This document shows positions 25,415 to 32,531 of a stretch of DNA of 64,000 bases, in pieces. The notes below the pieces were generated by a model, which did no database searches, was not told where the DNA came from, and worked only from the letters and a program-made list of their open reading frames with translations. The translations under genes were made by a program, and so were the position numbers. The DNA comes from Lysinibacillus composti (GTDB taxonomy: Bacteria > Bacillota > Bacilli > Bacillales_A > Planococcaceae), in contig NZ_JAFBDY010000007.1 of the NCBI RefSeq assembly GCF_016908465.1, forward strand, positions 124,001 through 188,000, written 5' to 3'. Every line of letters starts with the position of its first letter. The first letter of the stretch is position 1.

Positions 25415-25486
25415 TTCTAATCACCTTCTTTTTATCTTTCTTTATCCTGAATATCCAGGTCCCTCCACAATCTGATCCATAACGTA

Positions 25487-25535
25487 AGGAAAAAACACAA
25501 TTCTTGCTCCAGAACTGCGCCCGTTTGTGGAATAA
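25487..25535 (-). repeat. GGGCGC hairpin repeat, copy 11
   Basis: Minus strand TTATTCCACAAACGGGCGCA, GTTCTGGAGCAAGAATTGTG, TTTTTTCC. It lies 3' of 25556-26092. Confidence 0.85.
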
Positions 25536-25555
25536 CGAAAAAATTAAAAGAAGTT

Positions 25556-26092
25556 TTAATTATTATTAACCCTAAATTCAATCTGTGCATTTATTTCATA
25601 ATTCTTCTTTTCTTTAGTATCCCCGTTGTCGATAACATTAAAGTCTGCAAGTCCATTTACCACATAATAACCCTTTGGAAATTCATTATTCATAATTCGT
25701 TTCATAAATTCTATGTATTCTTTTTCGTCCTGTGAACCATAACCACCACTACCCAAATATTCTTCACGGAGTGGCTTCCCTTTAATAAGTTTAGTTATTT
25801 TCAATGGTAGAGTCATAAAATAATCGATTTCATAATTTCGTGTAGTTTCAACGATTGGAAAATAGAATGGGGAATTTCTATGAGAAATTTCAATTTCTTC
25901 TTTATCCCCTATATATTCAAGTTCCGCATATATTTTTATGGCTTCATTCTCACTATACTCTGCCTTTTCCGTTACGAGCCGATAAACAAAAGCTTCTTCT
26001 TTCACTTCAGCCTTCGTTTTCATGTTTTGTTGGAAAACAAATAATATAACCATTACTAGTATACAAAGAATAGTAATACTTATTTTTTTCAA
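25556..26092 (-). CDS. Membrane-anchored or secreted protein, array gene
   Basis: A 178-residue protein beginning MKKISITILCILVMVILFVF, an uncleaved anchor or signal peptide. The outer part has TEKAEYSENEAIKIYAELEY, a phrase seen in beta-sandwich surface domains of Bacillales, plus a Gly-rich LGSGGYGSQDEKEY. No firm family. Copy 11 lies 3'. Presumably it faces outward. Confidence 0.63.
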   Translation of the reverse strand: MKKISITILCILVMVILFVFQQNMKTKAEVKEEAFVYRLVTEKAEYSENEAIKIYAELEYIGDKEEIEISHRNSPFYFPIVETTRNYEIDYFMTLPLKITKLIKGKPLREEYLGSGGYGSQDEKEYIEFMKRIMNNEFPKGYYVVNGLADFNVIDNGDTKEKKNYEINAQIEFRVNNN

Positions 26093-26198
26093 GTTTTTTC
26101 ACTCCCTTACACAAATAGATTTTCCATATAAAACCAAACTCTACTCAAACTATACTACAACTATTTTAAGTTCACTCCTTAACAATCCCTACTATTAA

Positions 26199-26270
26199 CA
26201 AAAGAAGGCACAATTCCTTTTCAAGAAATGCGCTCTATTGTAGAAGATCGTTTCCTCAACTAACGCACCC
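26199..26270 (-). repeat. GGGCGC hairpin repeat, copy 12 (long form)
   Basis: Minus strand GTTAGTTGAGGAAACGATC, TTCTACAATAGAGCGCATT, TCTTGAAAAGGAATTGTGCC, TTCTTTTG. It carries the extra upstream arm; the first stem arm has GAGCGC. It lies 3' of 26287-26562. Confidence 0.83.
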
Positions 26271-26286
26271 CAATAGTTGAAGATAT

Positions 26287-26562
26287 TTAATGATTTGAGG
26301 CAAAACCGAATTTAATTCCTTTTATCAACCAAACAATTGCTGTAACAGTTATTGGCAATGCTATGCACCAAGAACTTAAAGAAATAGAAGAATGATATAA
26401 TGCTGAATAAATAATATCTGTAATCATTGTTAAAATGAGTGTCACTAATGGTGCTAACCACCATTTTTTTGTTTTAAAATATACTATAAGTGCTGGTACA
26501 ATCGTAATGATAGGCACGATGATTAACTGCCAAATAAAACCGTCAATTGCAAAGTCCCCCAT
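26287..26562 (-). CDS. Small three-helix membrane protein, array gene
   Basis: A 91-residue protein starting at ATG 26562 (MGDFAIDGFIW), which has GGGAGGGG 6 bases upstream; the longer frame from 26604 lacks a site. Helices lie at about 9-27, 34-52 and 60-83, the first two separated by KTKKW. It ends KGIKFGFASNH. No family recognised. One-gene unit closed by copy 12. Confidence 0.65.
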   Translation of the reverse strand: MGDFAIDGFIWQLIIVPIITIVPALIVYFKTKKWWLAPLVTLILTMITDIIYSALYHSSISLSSWCIALPITVTAIVWLIKGIKFGFASNH

Positions 26563-26722
26563 ACAAAACCCCTCCCTAAAATATATATAATCTAATCCTA
26601 ACATACATATTTCAGTACCTTTTTAATTACATTAACCTGCACCGTTAGTTTAAGTACATTGCTTCACAAACTCACACCAACATTAACATAATTATACATT
26701 TTTATTTATTAGTGTTATTCCG

Positions 26723-26785
26723 TTAAATGGCCCTAAAAAGAAGGAGCGTAATTCTCTCGCTGCAGATTCGCGCCCAATTGTTGAG
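26723..26785 (-). repeat. GGGCGC hairpin repeat, copy 13
   Basis: Minus strand CTCAACAATTGGGCGCGAAT, CTGCAGCGAGAGAATTACGC, TCCTTCTTTTTAGGGCCATT. A full copy with the AGGGCCATT tail. It lies 3' of 26829-27020. Confidence 0.85.
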
Positions 26786-26828
26786 TTTTTTTCGTGAGAG
26801 CTATTGTAATGCATTCGTTAAATTCGTT

Positions 26829-27020
26829 CTAGTATGTACCAGCTAAAGTTCCAATAGCAATGCTCCATACAATTATGACAAAAGATGTTGTTAACCAAAA
26901 TGTGTTAACAGCAGTGGGTTGTTCTTTCTTTACTTTCTTTATTATTTCAACAAGATTAAGACAAAATATAATTGCTAAAATCGGCATTACATAAATATTA
27001 ATAAACAAGAACACTAACAT
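26829..27020 (-). CDS. Small two-helix membrane protein, array gene
   Basis: A 63-residue protein, nearly all membrane: helix about 2-24 (LVFLFINIYVMPILAIIFCL), a charged hinge EIIKKVKKEQ, and helix about 41-62 ending IGTLAGTY. A GGAGGTGATC site precedes the start. No family assignable. One-gene unit with copy 13 about 50 bases past the stop. Confidence 0.58.
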   Translation of the reverse strand: MLVFLFINIYVMPILAIIFCLNLVEIIKKVKKEQPTAVNTFWLTTSFVIIVWSIAIGTLAGTY

Positions 27021-27097
27021 AGATTGATCACCTCCATACGATTATACCAAATACTTACATTTCAGTTTCTCCTTTATTCATGAATATGGTTCTTATC

Positions 27098-27150
27098 TGA
27101 ATAAAACGCAGATCCATCTCTGGAAAGGCGCCCTATGACAATTAACAATC
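27098..27150 (-). repeat. GGGCGC hairpin repeat, copy 14 (no gene on its 5' side)
   Basis: Minus strand TAATTGTCATAGGGCGCCTT, TCCAGAGATGGATCTGCG, TTTTATTCAG. Unlike the others it has no minus-strand gene next to it; the neighbour is a plus-strand gene. The rest of 27021-27374 holds no other feature I can support. Confidence 0.75.
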
Positions 27151-27374
27151 GAATTAACAAGATAACAATAGTTGTTGTTATGTGACAAAAACATGCTAAT
27201 TAAGTTGTTAATTACACTAAAGATGCCTTCTATTGAGTAAAAAGTTTCCAAGAATACTCTTAGGAATATTTACCAAATAATAGTATAGTATAAACAAGCT
27301 GTTCTTTTTGGGGTTTATTTCAACTAAGTAACTTTTAGTATTTAATTAATATCTATAAAGGGGGGAATTGTATA

Positions 27375-27776
27375 ATGAAAAAATTGTTTATTTTATTTAT
27401 GGTAATTAGTTTTGCATTAGTCGGATGTTCTGATAGTGAAAAAACTGCTAAACAAAATGGTAGTGGCATTTCAGTCGAAATAGGGGATAATGACAACATT
27501 CGTTATTTAAATCTTACCCTTTATGTAGATGGGTTATTTTGGGGTTCTGAGGAAGTAATTAGTGAAGAAAACGAGTCCTTTCAAAATCAGGGAATTTTTT
27601 GGTTTAATACCCCTACTTTCCAAAACATCGATGTAGAAATCGAACTAATTTATAGTGAGAATATGGATGGAACTAACTCTCAAATCACTAACAAAATTGA
27701 TATTACACAAGCAAAAAAATGGGTTAATATAAAACTAAATGATGAATTACAATTAGAAATATTAGAATTTAAGTAA
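27375..27776 (+). CDS. Lipoprotein on the opposite strand within the array
   Basis: A 133-residue protein with lipobox ALVGCSDS (Cys18) after MKKLFILFMVISF. The mature part is a probable beta-sandwich: ISVEIGDNDNIRYLNLTLY and FWFNTPTFQNIDVEIELIY. The start follows GGGGGG with proper spacing. It is one of two plus-strand genes among the array. It has its own terminator hairpin instead of the repeat on its 3' side, so it may be an insertion or an inverted unit. Confidence 0.7.
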   Translation: MKKLFILFMVISFALVGCSDSEKTAKQNGSGISVEIGDNDNIRYLNLTLYVDGLFWGSEEVISEENESFQNQGIFWFNTPTFQNIDVEIELIYSENMDGTNSQITNKIDITQAKKWVNIKLNDELQLEILEFK

Positions 27777-27812
27777 AGTTAGCGTTCGTTGAAAACGAAA
27801 TAATGATAAATG

Positions 27813-27845
27813 GCTTAGTTCATCAGAACTAAGCAATTTAATTTG
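27813..27845 (+). terminator. Hairpin after the plus-strand lipoprotein gene
   Basis: GCTTAGTT, loop CATCAG, AACTAAGC, then AATTTAATTT. The 8-bp stem is perfect but the T-tract is poor, so it is a modest terminator candidate. Confidence 0.5.
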
Positions 27846-27975
27846 TGAAAACTATAGCCAATATCAGTGTTAATTACATTGTTCTTTAATACGTTAATTT
27901 GGTTGTTATTTTGAATGTTTGTACCACTAAACTGAACGGGTTACTCATATCAAGCGGTTTGTCCTTTTAGAATTC

Positions 27976-28500
27976 TTAATCAATCGAATTTGCAACCTCT
28001 ATCAATAATTCTAACGCTTTATCAGTAGCATCTTTATTAAGAGAAAGAATATACTGCCATTCATTCATCTCAAATACAAGATTATTAGTTCCCATACTCA
28101 TAGTAGTACTGTAAATTGCGTAAGTGCCATTATTCAATTTGAGTTCCTCATCAATCATTTCTTCCCTAATTGGAATCTTATAATCGATAGGTCGAACTTC
28201 AATACTGTAGTCGTTAGCTCCAGCATTTTCATCTACATATCGAACTTCAAGGCGATCATTCGCATCACCCTTTGGATTAGAGAATCTACCAAAACTATGT
28301 GTAAAGGTAATTGGTATTTCATTAGGTAGAGCAATATTTCTTTTAAAGTGCTCTTCACTTTTAGCTAGAGCTTCATCAATTTCTTCATATCCTACCTTCG
28401 AAAAGTTCCTATCAAATTTATACTCATTTGCATAAGTTGATGTGGCTAAAAAGATAGAAAAAACGAAAAATGAAAATAATAAAAGTCTATTTTTGTTCAT
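27976..28500 (-). CDS. Secreted protein of unknown function, array gene
   Basis: A 174-residue exported protein with a cleavable signal (LLLFSFFVFSIFLATSTYA then NEYKF). The mature domain contains YAIYSTTMSMGTNNLVFEMN and ends NKDATDKALELLIEVANSID, similar in style to DUF4367-type domains that sense or bind at the outer face. No repeat is visible on its 3' side, one of the few exceptions in the array. Function unknown. Confidence 0.65.
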   Translation of the reverse strand: MNKNRLLLFSFFVFSIFLATSTYANEYKFDRNFSKVGYEEIDEALAKSEEHFKRNIALPNEIPITFTHSFGRFSNPKGDANDRLEVRYVDENAGANDYSIEVRPIDYKIPIREEMIDEELKLNNGTYAIYSTTMSMGTNNLVFEMNEWQYILSLNKDATDKALELLIEVANSID

Positions 28501-28582
28501 AACGTCACCTCTTCAAATATTATGAGGATAAATCAATTTATTATTTAACAATTTGAATAAAAAAGTCTTCCTTCATTATATT

Positions 28583-28657
28583 ACCTTTAAATGAAAAGGA
28601 CGCATTTCTTATTATGGAAACGCGCCCTATTGTGGAGGAGCGTTCTTCAACTAAAGC
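28583..28657 (-). repeat. GGGCGC hairpin repeat, copy 15 (long form)
   Basis: Minus strand GCTTTAGTTGAAGAACGCTC, CTCCACAATAGGGCGCG, TTTCCATAATAAGAAATGCG, TCCTTTTC. A long-form copy 3' of 28678-29064. Confidence 0.86.
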
Positions 28658-28677
28658 CTACATTAGTGAAAAGATTA

Positions 28678-29064
28678 TCATTTATATTTTGGATTTATTA
28701 AATTTTCATCATGTAGTTCTTCCTTAAAAACTTCACCTTTGAAGTATCCTAAGTATGCAATTTCTAACCGTTCAATATAGAGGTTTAATTTATTCTTGGG
28801 CACACCTTTTACCTTATACATATCCTTGGGATGAAAATGCCATAGAAGACTTCTCATAATAAAAACATACGTTGTACTCAACATCAATGACAATTCTTGA
28901 TCCAAGCTATCTTGAAGTAAAGTTTCGTTTGTTAAATCTACTATACTGTTGTAATAATCCCAAAAAGCACTCTTATTAAATTTACATTCTTCGTGTAAAG
29001 AATAAATAAAACTACCTTCTTTGCCTTCATAGTTACTTTTTAATACTTCTACCGCTATACTCAT
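28678..29064 (-). CDS. Unrecognised small protein, possibly immunity-like, array gene
   Basis: A 128-residue soluble protein with segments FNKSAFWDYYNSIVDLTNE, IMRSLLWHFHPKDMYKVKG and IERLEIAYLGYFKGEVF. The pattern reminds me of immunity proteins from polymorphic toxin systems (Imm41-type), but I cannot confirm that by eye. It starts 30 bases after the next gene upstream without a repeat between, so the two form one unit closed by copy 15. Confidence 0.62.
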   Translation of the reverse strand: MSIAVEVLKSNYEGKEGSFIYSLHEECKFNKSAFWDYYNSIVDLTNETLLQDSLDQELSLMLSTTYVFIMRSLLWHFHPKDMYKVKGVPKNKLNLYIERLEIAYLGYFKGEVFKEELHDENLINPKYK

Positions 29065-29094
29065 ATTTCACATCCTTATGCATTACTAATGTAT

Positions 29095-29577
29095 TTAAAC
29101 CCTTTTGACCAGATATTTTGTTAACCAATTTTGCATCTCTTGTTCTGCGTTTGCTGCTTTTGGCATTCTAATGAAAACCTTGTTTAATTGATCTATATCC
29201 GTCTCGAAAAAAAGGATCTTGTCATTAGTATTTTTCGCATAATAACAATAACCTTCATATTCGTTTTGATTTATATATACGGTAGGATGTTCGTGTTGCA
29301 TCGTGCAAAGAATCATCTCAGCATTTAAATTTCCATATATAGATTCAACTTGATGTAAAAAATCTTTGTGTACAGGGATGGCAGGATTATATATATATTC
29401 TCTTTGTTTATCACCTAAGTATCGTTCCTCAACAAAAATTAAATAATAATCCGATTCTCTAAACGTTTCTTTTTCACGTTCTCCAAGAAAAATATTGATA
29501 AATTTATTTGAAAGTTTATGTAAATGTCGATGTGGAGGAAGATTCTCTCCAAATAATAATAACGTTAATTCTTCCAT
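29095..29577 (-). CDS. Unrecognised soluble protein, array gene
   Basis: A 160-residue cytosolic protein: an early NLPPHRHLHKLSNKFINIFL, then REYIYNPAIPVHKDFLHQVE, MILCTMQHEHPTVYI and a last helix EQEMQNWLTKYLVKRV. No family recognised. It is the upstream gene of a two-gene unit with 28678-29064. Co-transcription suggests the two proteins act together. Confidence 0.62.
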   Translation of the reverse strand: MEELTLLLFGENLPPHRHLHKLSNKFINIFLGEREKETFRESDYYLIFVEERYLGDKQREYIYNPAIPVHKDFLHQVESIYGNLNAEMILCTMQHEHPTVYINQNEYEGYCYYAKNTNDKILFFETDIDQLNKVFIRMPKAANAEQEMQNWLTKYLVKRV

Positions 29578-29655
29578 TTAATACTCCTGATTTCTACCTT
29601 ATTCTTAACTAGTATACATTATTTCATCTTCGACTAACTGTTCACTACACTTACC

Positions 29656-29710
29656 CATAAGGCAGAAAGAGCGCAATTCTACACTCTTAAATCGAGCCTG
29701 TTTGTTGAAA
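29656..29710 (-). repeat. GGGCGC hairpin repeat, copy 16
   Basis: Minus strand TTTCAACAAACAGGCTCGAT, TTAAGAGTGTAGAATTGCGC, TCTTTCTGCC. The first arm is altered (AGGCTCG) while the distal GAATTGCGC arm is perfect. It lies 3' of 29726-30157. Confidence 0.75.
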
Positions 29711-29725
29711 AAAGTTTGCTCTTTT

Positions 29726-30157
29726 TTACTCTTTAAAATCACTTTCATAAGGATTAGCGTAAAGATCTACATCAATTTCAGCTTCAATACTTGAAGCAAA
29801 TTTTATTATTTCTCTATCCATATATAAAGCAGGCGTATTTCCATTTTCTATTTTAATAACAATAAAGATTTTACACTCTAAAGAATAAGTGTCTTTTATT
29901 TCGTTAATTATTAATGTCTTATTTTGTAATTTGCCTAAAATTTCTTGGAGTTGCTTATTAACATCAAGTGAGTTTTGGTAGCCTGTTCCTAAATCCCAAC
30001 TCGTTTCTTTTCTATAACGAATCTTTGAACGATTTGGAATTAAATCGCCCTTTTTATAAGTCTTAGTAGGAATTACTTTTAACTTTTCCGTAACCTCTTT
30101 TATTGGAAATTCATCTCCATATAAGCTGAAATACACATTTACTTGAGTCTTATTCAA
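29726..30157 (-). CDS. DUF4279 protein, array gene
   Basis: A 143-residue protein. VNVYFSLYGDEFPIKEVTEK, then IPTKTYKKGDLI, TSWDLGTGYQNSLDV and a late DVDLYANPYE match DUF4279, a small stand-alone family often placed among immunity proteins. No signal peptide. One-gene unit with copy 16 about 30 bases past its stop. Predicted cytosolic; binding partner unknown. Confidence 0.78.
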   Translation of the reverse strand: MNKTQVNVYFSLYGDEFPIKEVTEKLKVIPTKTYKKGDLIPNRSKIRYRKETSWDLGTGYQNSLDVNKQLQEILGKLQNKTLIINEIKDTYSLECKIFIVIKIENGNTPALYMDREIIKFASSIEAEIDVDLYANPYESDFKE

Positions 30158-30210
30158 GTTTAATTACACCTCCCAGTAAGTGTTAACCTATATATTAAAT
30201 TTATTTATTG

Positions 30211-30268
30211 AAATTAAAAAAGGGCACGATTCTACTCTTAAATCGCGCCCGATTATTGAAGATTGTTA
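30211..30268 (-). repeat. GGGCGC hairpin repeat, copy 17
   Basis: Minus strand ATCTTCAATAATCGGGCGCG, ATTTAAGAGTAGAATCGTGC, CCTTTTTTAATTT. The stem CGCGATT / AATCGTG is compensatory relative to other copies (both arms changed). It lies 3' of 30308-30727. Confidence 0.83.
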
Positions 30269-30307
30269 TACCCTAAAACACTGTAAAGTTTAATAACTCT
30301 TTTCTTA

Positions 30308-30727
30308 TTACTCATCATATTCTTCAAAAATTCGAATGATAAATTGCTCTAAATTAGGTGCATATTCTTCCAATTCTGCAGTTTCCTGATACCAAAGATA
30401 AATGGTATCTTCCAATTTCCCATTCCTTTTTTTAAAGCACAGTATATCTCCTGAACCATCATCACCAATCAGTATAAGGTCTTCAGAGGTTCTTTCATCT
30501 CTTACTTCCTTATTATGTCTAACAACATCATCCCAGGTTTTTTTAGAATTTATTTTGGTTTTAATAGGATAGAGAATCCATTCACCAATCTCGGCATTAT
30601 TGACTAACTTAAAAAGCTCTCTATATTGTTCTGGAAAAATAACACCTAACTTTTCCTCTGTAAGCTTTATATCCGATTCATTAACGCCAGGTTTCTTTGT
30701 TTCGATTAAGCTCCTTACATTCTGCAT
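30308..30727 (-). CDS. SMI1/KNR4-type immunity-like protein, array gene
   Basis: A 139-residue protein with the SMI1/KNR4 fold: SDIKLTEEKLGVIFPEQY with the typical LPxxYR-like turn, then LVNNAEIGEWILYPI, LIGDDGSGDILCFKKRNGK and YAPNLEQFIIRIFEE. In bacteria this superfamily is dominated by immunity proteins of contact-dependent and secreted polymorphic toxins. No toxin is adjacent, so it would be an orphan immunity gene if so. ATG 30727 is chosen because GGAAGGAG lies upstream. Copy 17 follows. Confidence 0.82.
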   Translation of the reverse strand: MQNVRSLIETKKPGVNESDIKLTEEKLGVIFPEQYRELFKLVNNAEIGEWILYPIKTKINSKKTWDDVVRHNKEVRDERTSEDLILIGDDGSGDILCFKKRNGKLEDTIYLWYQETAELEEYAPNLEQFIIRIFEEYDE

Positions 30728-30837
30728 TAAAATAGGACTCCTTCCCATAAATCTTTAATTAATATATTAATTAAATAAACAACTTAATAATTTCCTTTTT
30801 CAAGTAACCTAGACTGATAGTTTAAGTAAATCCCTTC

Positions 30838-30890
30838 AAAGCAAAAAGATCGCAAATTCATCCTCTGAAAAGCGCCCTATTGTAGAATAT
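30838..30890 (-). repeat. GGGCGC hairpin repeat, copy 18
   Basis: Minus strand TATTCTACAATAGGGCGCTT, TTCAGAGGATGAATTTGCG, ATCTTTTTGC. It lies 3' of 30931-31209. Confidence 0.83.
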
Positions 30891-30930
30891 TGCTTTGGAT
30901 TACACTAGATTTAACTAACTAAAAATATTG

Positions 30931-31209
30931 TTAGTAGCTTAAGCTAATTATAAAAAATACAGTACTGGCTATTATTGATATAATCAGTATTATTGTTTTG
31001 TATTTTAAATCTTTAAATGCTGGATACACATAATAATATAAAATCCACCATAATCCTAGCAACATCACCCAAAAAAATATTCTACTTGATATTGTAGGTT
31101 GTATTGTTATAGCTTCTGGAATTGAAGCTAAAGTAAATATTAAAATTAACGGAGTAGTAAGAAAAAAATATATTATCAACATTTTGATATAAGACCATTT
31201 TTTGTTCAC
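30931..31209 (-). CDS. Small three-helix membrane protein, array gene
   Basis: A 92-residue protein with helices at about 8-28 (MLIIYFFLTTPLILIFTLAS), 43-62 (IFFWVMLLGLWWILYYYVY) and 71-90. A short charged stretch AFKDLKYK precedes the last helix. No family recognised. One-gene unit with copy 18 about 50 bases past the stop. Confidence 0.62.
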   Translation of the reverse strand: MNKKWSYIKMLIIYFFLTTPLILIFTLASIPEAITIQPTISSRIFFWVMLLGLWWILYYYVYPAFKDLKYKTIILIISIIASTVFFIISLSY

Positions 31210-31261
31210 TGAATTTTCTCCTTTTATAATTACCAGAGATATAGTTTCTTATCAATTTGGC

Positions 31262-31318
31262 ACTTAAATGAAATCAGACACATTTCTTAGAGAAACGCGC
31301 CCTTTTCTGGAAGAACTT
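31262..31318 (-). repeat. GGGCGC hairpin repeat, copy 19
   Basis: Minus strand GTTCTTCCAGAAAAGGGCGC, GTTTCTCTAAGAAATGTGTC, TGATTTCATTTAAG. It lies 3' of the deformylase gene, the right end of the dense part of the array. Confidence 0.82.
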
Positions 31319-31388
31319 AAATATCATTTATCTAAATGAAATCCTAGGTCTTGAAATGAGAGTCCTATTTTAGTGTATTTTTAACCAA

Positions 31389-31970
31389 TTAATACAAACT
31401 TTCTACAGGAACATGATCCGGTAGTTTAAATGGATTTTCTTTGTTCATACGATCATAAAACATAACACCGTTTAAATGATCTATTTCATGTTGGATAACT
31501 ATTGAACCATATCCCTTAAATTTGTATACTACTTCTTTCCCCGTTATGTCATACGCTTTTACCTTAATTCGTTCATATCTCGGTACATATCCCTTAACTT
31601 CTCTATCCACTGAAAGGCAACCTTCACCTTCAGGTAGATAAACCATATTAACAGAATGACTAATTATTTTTGGGTTAATCAACATATATTCATGATCTTC
31701 ATTCTTGTCATCCTTAAAAAGTGCAGCAAACATACATTTATCAAGGCCAATTTGATTAGCAGATAATCCTGAACCAGGACGTAATTTGTATTTCCTTGAG
31801 ATAGTTGGGTTTTGGCTATTTTTTAAATATTGAAGCATACATAATAATGCTTCTTTATCTTCCTCAGATACAGGAGTATTAACTTCGAGCGTCTTTATTT
31901 GTAATACTTCAGCCCCTTCTTTTACTATATCTTTCATCGTAATCATGTAATTTGAATGATATTTACTCAT
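31389..31970 (-). CDS. def: Peptide deformylase, divergent accessory copy
   Basis: A 193-residue type 2 deformylase, a metal hydrolase that removes the formyl group from nascent proteins. All three motifs are present: motif 1 as GSGLSANQIG (canonical GxGLAAxQIG), motif 2 EGCLSV with the metal Cys, and motif 3 HEIDHLNG with two metal His and the catalytic Glu. Motif 1 is altered at two positions next to the active site. ATG 31970 has GAGGTG 7 bases upstream and overlaps the stop of the XRE gene, implying coupling. A housekeeping def is expected elsewhere, so this may be an extra, perhaps inhibitor-tolerant or specialised, enzyme. Confidence 0.88.
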   Translation of the reverse strand: MSKYHSNYMITMKDIVKEGAEVLQIKTLEVNTPVSEEDKEALLCMLQYLKNSQNPTISRKYKLRPGSGLSANQIGLDKCMFAALFKDDKNEDHEYMLINPKIISHSVNMVYLPEGEGCLSVDREVKGYVPRYERIKVKAYDITGKEVVYKFKGYGSIVIQHEIDHLNGVMFYDRMNKENPFKLPDHVPVESLY

Positions 31971-32154
31971 AAATAAACACCTCATCTACTTTCTTATTTA
32001 AAACTTTTGCAATTTTAAAAGCTAATTCTAGAGTAGGGTCATACTTATCATTTTCAATACAATTAATCGTTTGTCTTACCACTCCACATTCCTTAGCAAG
32101 AGTTTCTTGTGTAATTCCTAATTTTTTTCGTAATACTTTAATTATATTTTTCAA
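31963..32154 (-). CDS. Small XRE-family regulator coupled to deformylase
   Basis: A 63-residue helix-turn-helix protein, almost entirely the XRE domain: IKVLRKKLGITQETLAKECG, VVRQTINCIENDKYDPTLE, then the dimer-side LAFKIAKVLNKKVDEVF. The TTG at 32154 is chosen because GGTGATA lies 5 bases upstream and the family normally starts with MKN-IK-LR; the frame upstream (to 32244) runs through the promoter and operator. It overlaps the def start by 8 bases. It probably represses its own operon through the TGTCCA palindrome. Confidence 0.85.
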   Translation of the reverse strand: MKNIIKVLRKKLGITQETLAKECGVVRQTINCIENDKYDPTLELAFKIAKVLNKKVDEVFIYE

Positions 32155-32211
32155 ATTATCACCACATTTGTCTAAAGTATTGGACATATATATTGTATAA
32201 TAATAATAAAA

Positions 32212-32233
32212 AATGTCCAGTATATTGGACATT
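32212..32233. promoter_or_regulatory. Palindromic operator of the XRE-def operon
   Basis: AATGTCCA, spacer GTATAT, TGGACATT: an 8-6-8 perfect palindrome. On the minus strand its TGGACA can act as a -35 box with TACAAT about 16 bases on, so binding would block the promoter. A further TGGACA half site lies at 32181-32186. Confidence 0.65.
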
Positions 32234-32280
32234 TTAATTAACATTCTTATTAAAATTATACAAATTTGACCCTACCCTAT

Positions 32281-32310
32281 CTTCCGTAATATGGCCCGAT
32301 TGTGGCATAA
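32281..32310 (-). repeat. Degenerate trace of the hairpin repeat
   Basis: Minus strand TTATGCCACAATCGGGCCAT retains the box CCACAATCGGGC but no distal arm or stem. It may be a decayed copy, downstream of the oxidoreductase gene. Confidence 0.4.
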
Positions 32311-32388
32311 GTCTATAAACAATGCTTCGCCGTAATTTCAATACTTCAACAATAAATCTTTAATCCTTTTTAAACAACAATAAGAAAA

Positions 32389-32420
32389 AACGAATTCTAT
32401 AGTCAGAATTCGTTCTTCGT
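32389..32420 (-). terminator. Terminator of the oxidoreductase gene
   Basis: AACGAATTCT and AGAATTCGTT form a perfect 10-bp stem with a 6-base loop. On the minus strand it is followed by TTTTTCTTATTG. Confidence 0.78.
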
Positions 32421-32531
32421 AAATTTTTATACTAACTCTAACAAGGTAACTGCTTCAAATTTTTTGGAGCTTATGCCTTTTTTATATTAGTTAAGTTCTT
32501 ATTTAGTTGAATCTAAGGTGTTGCGACGTAA

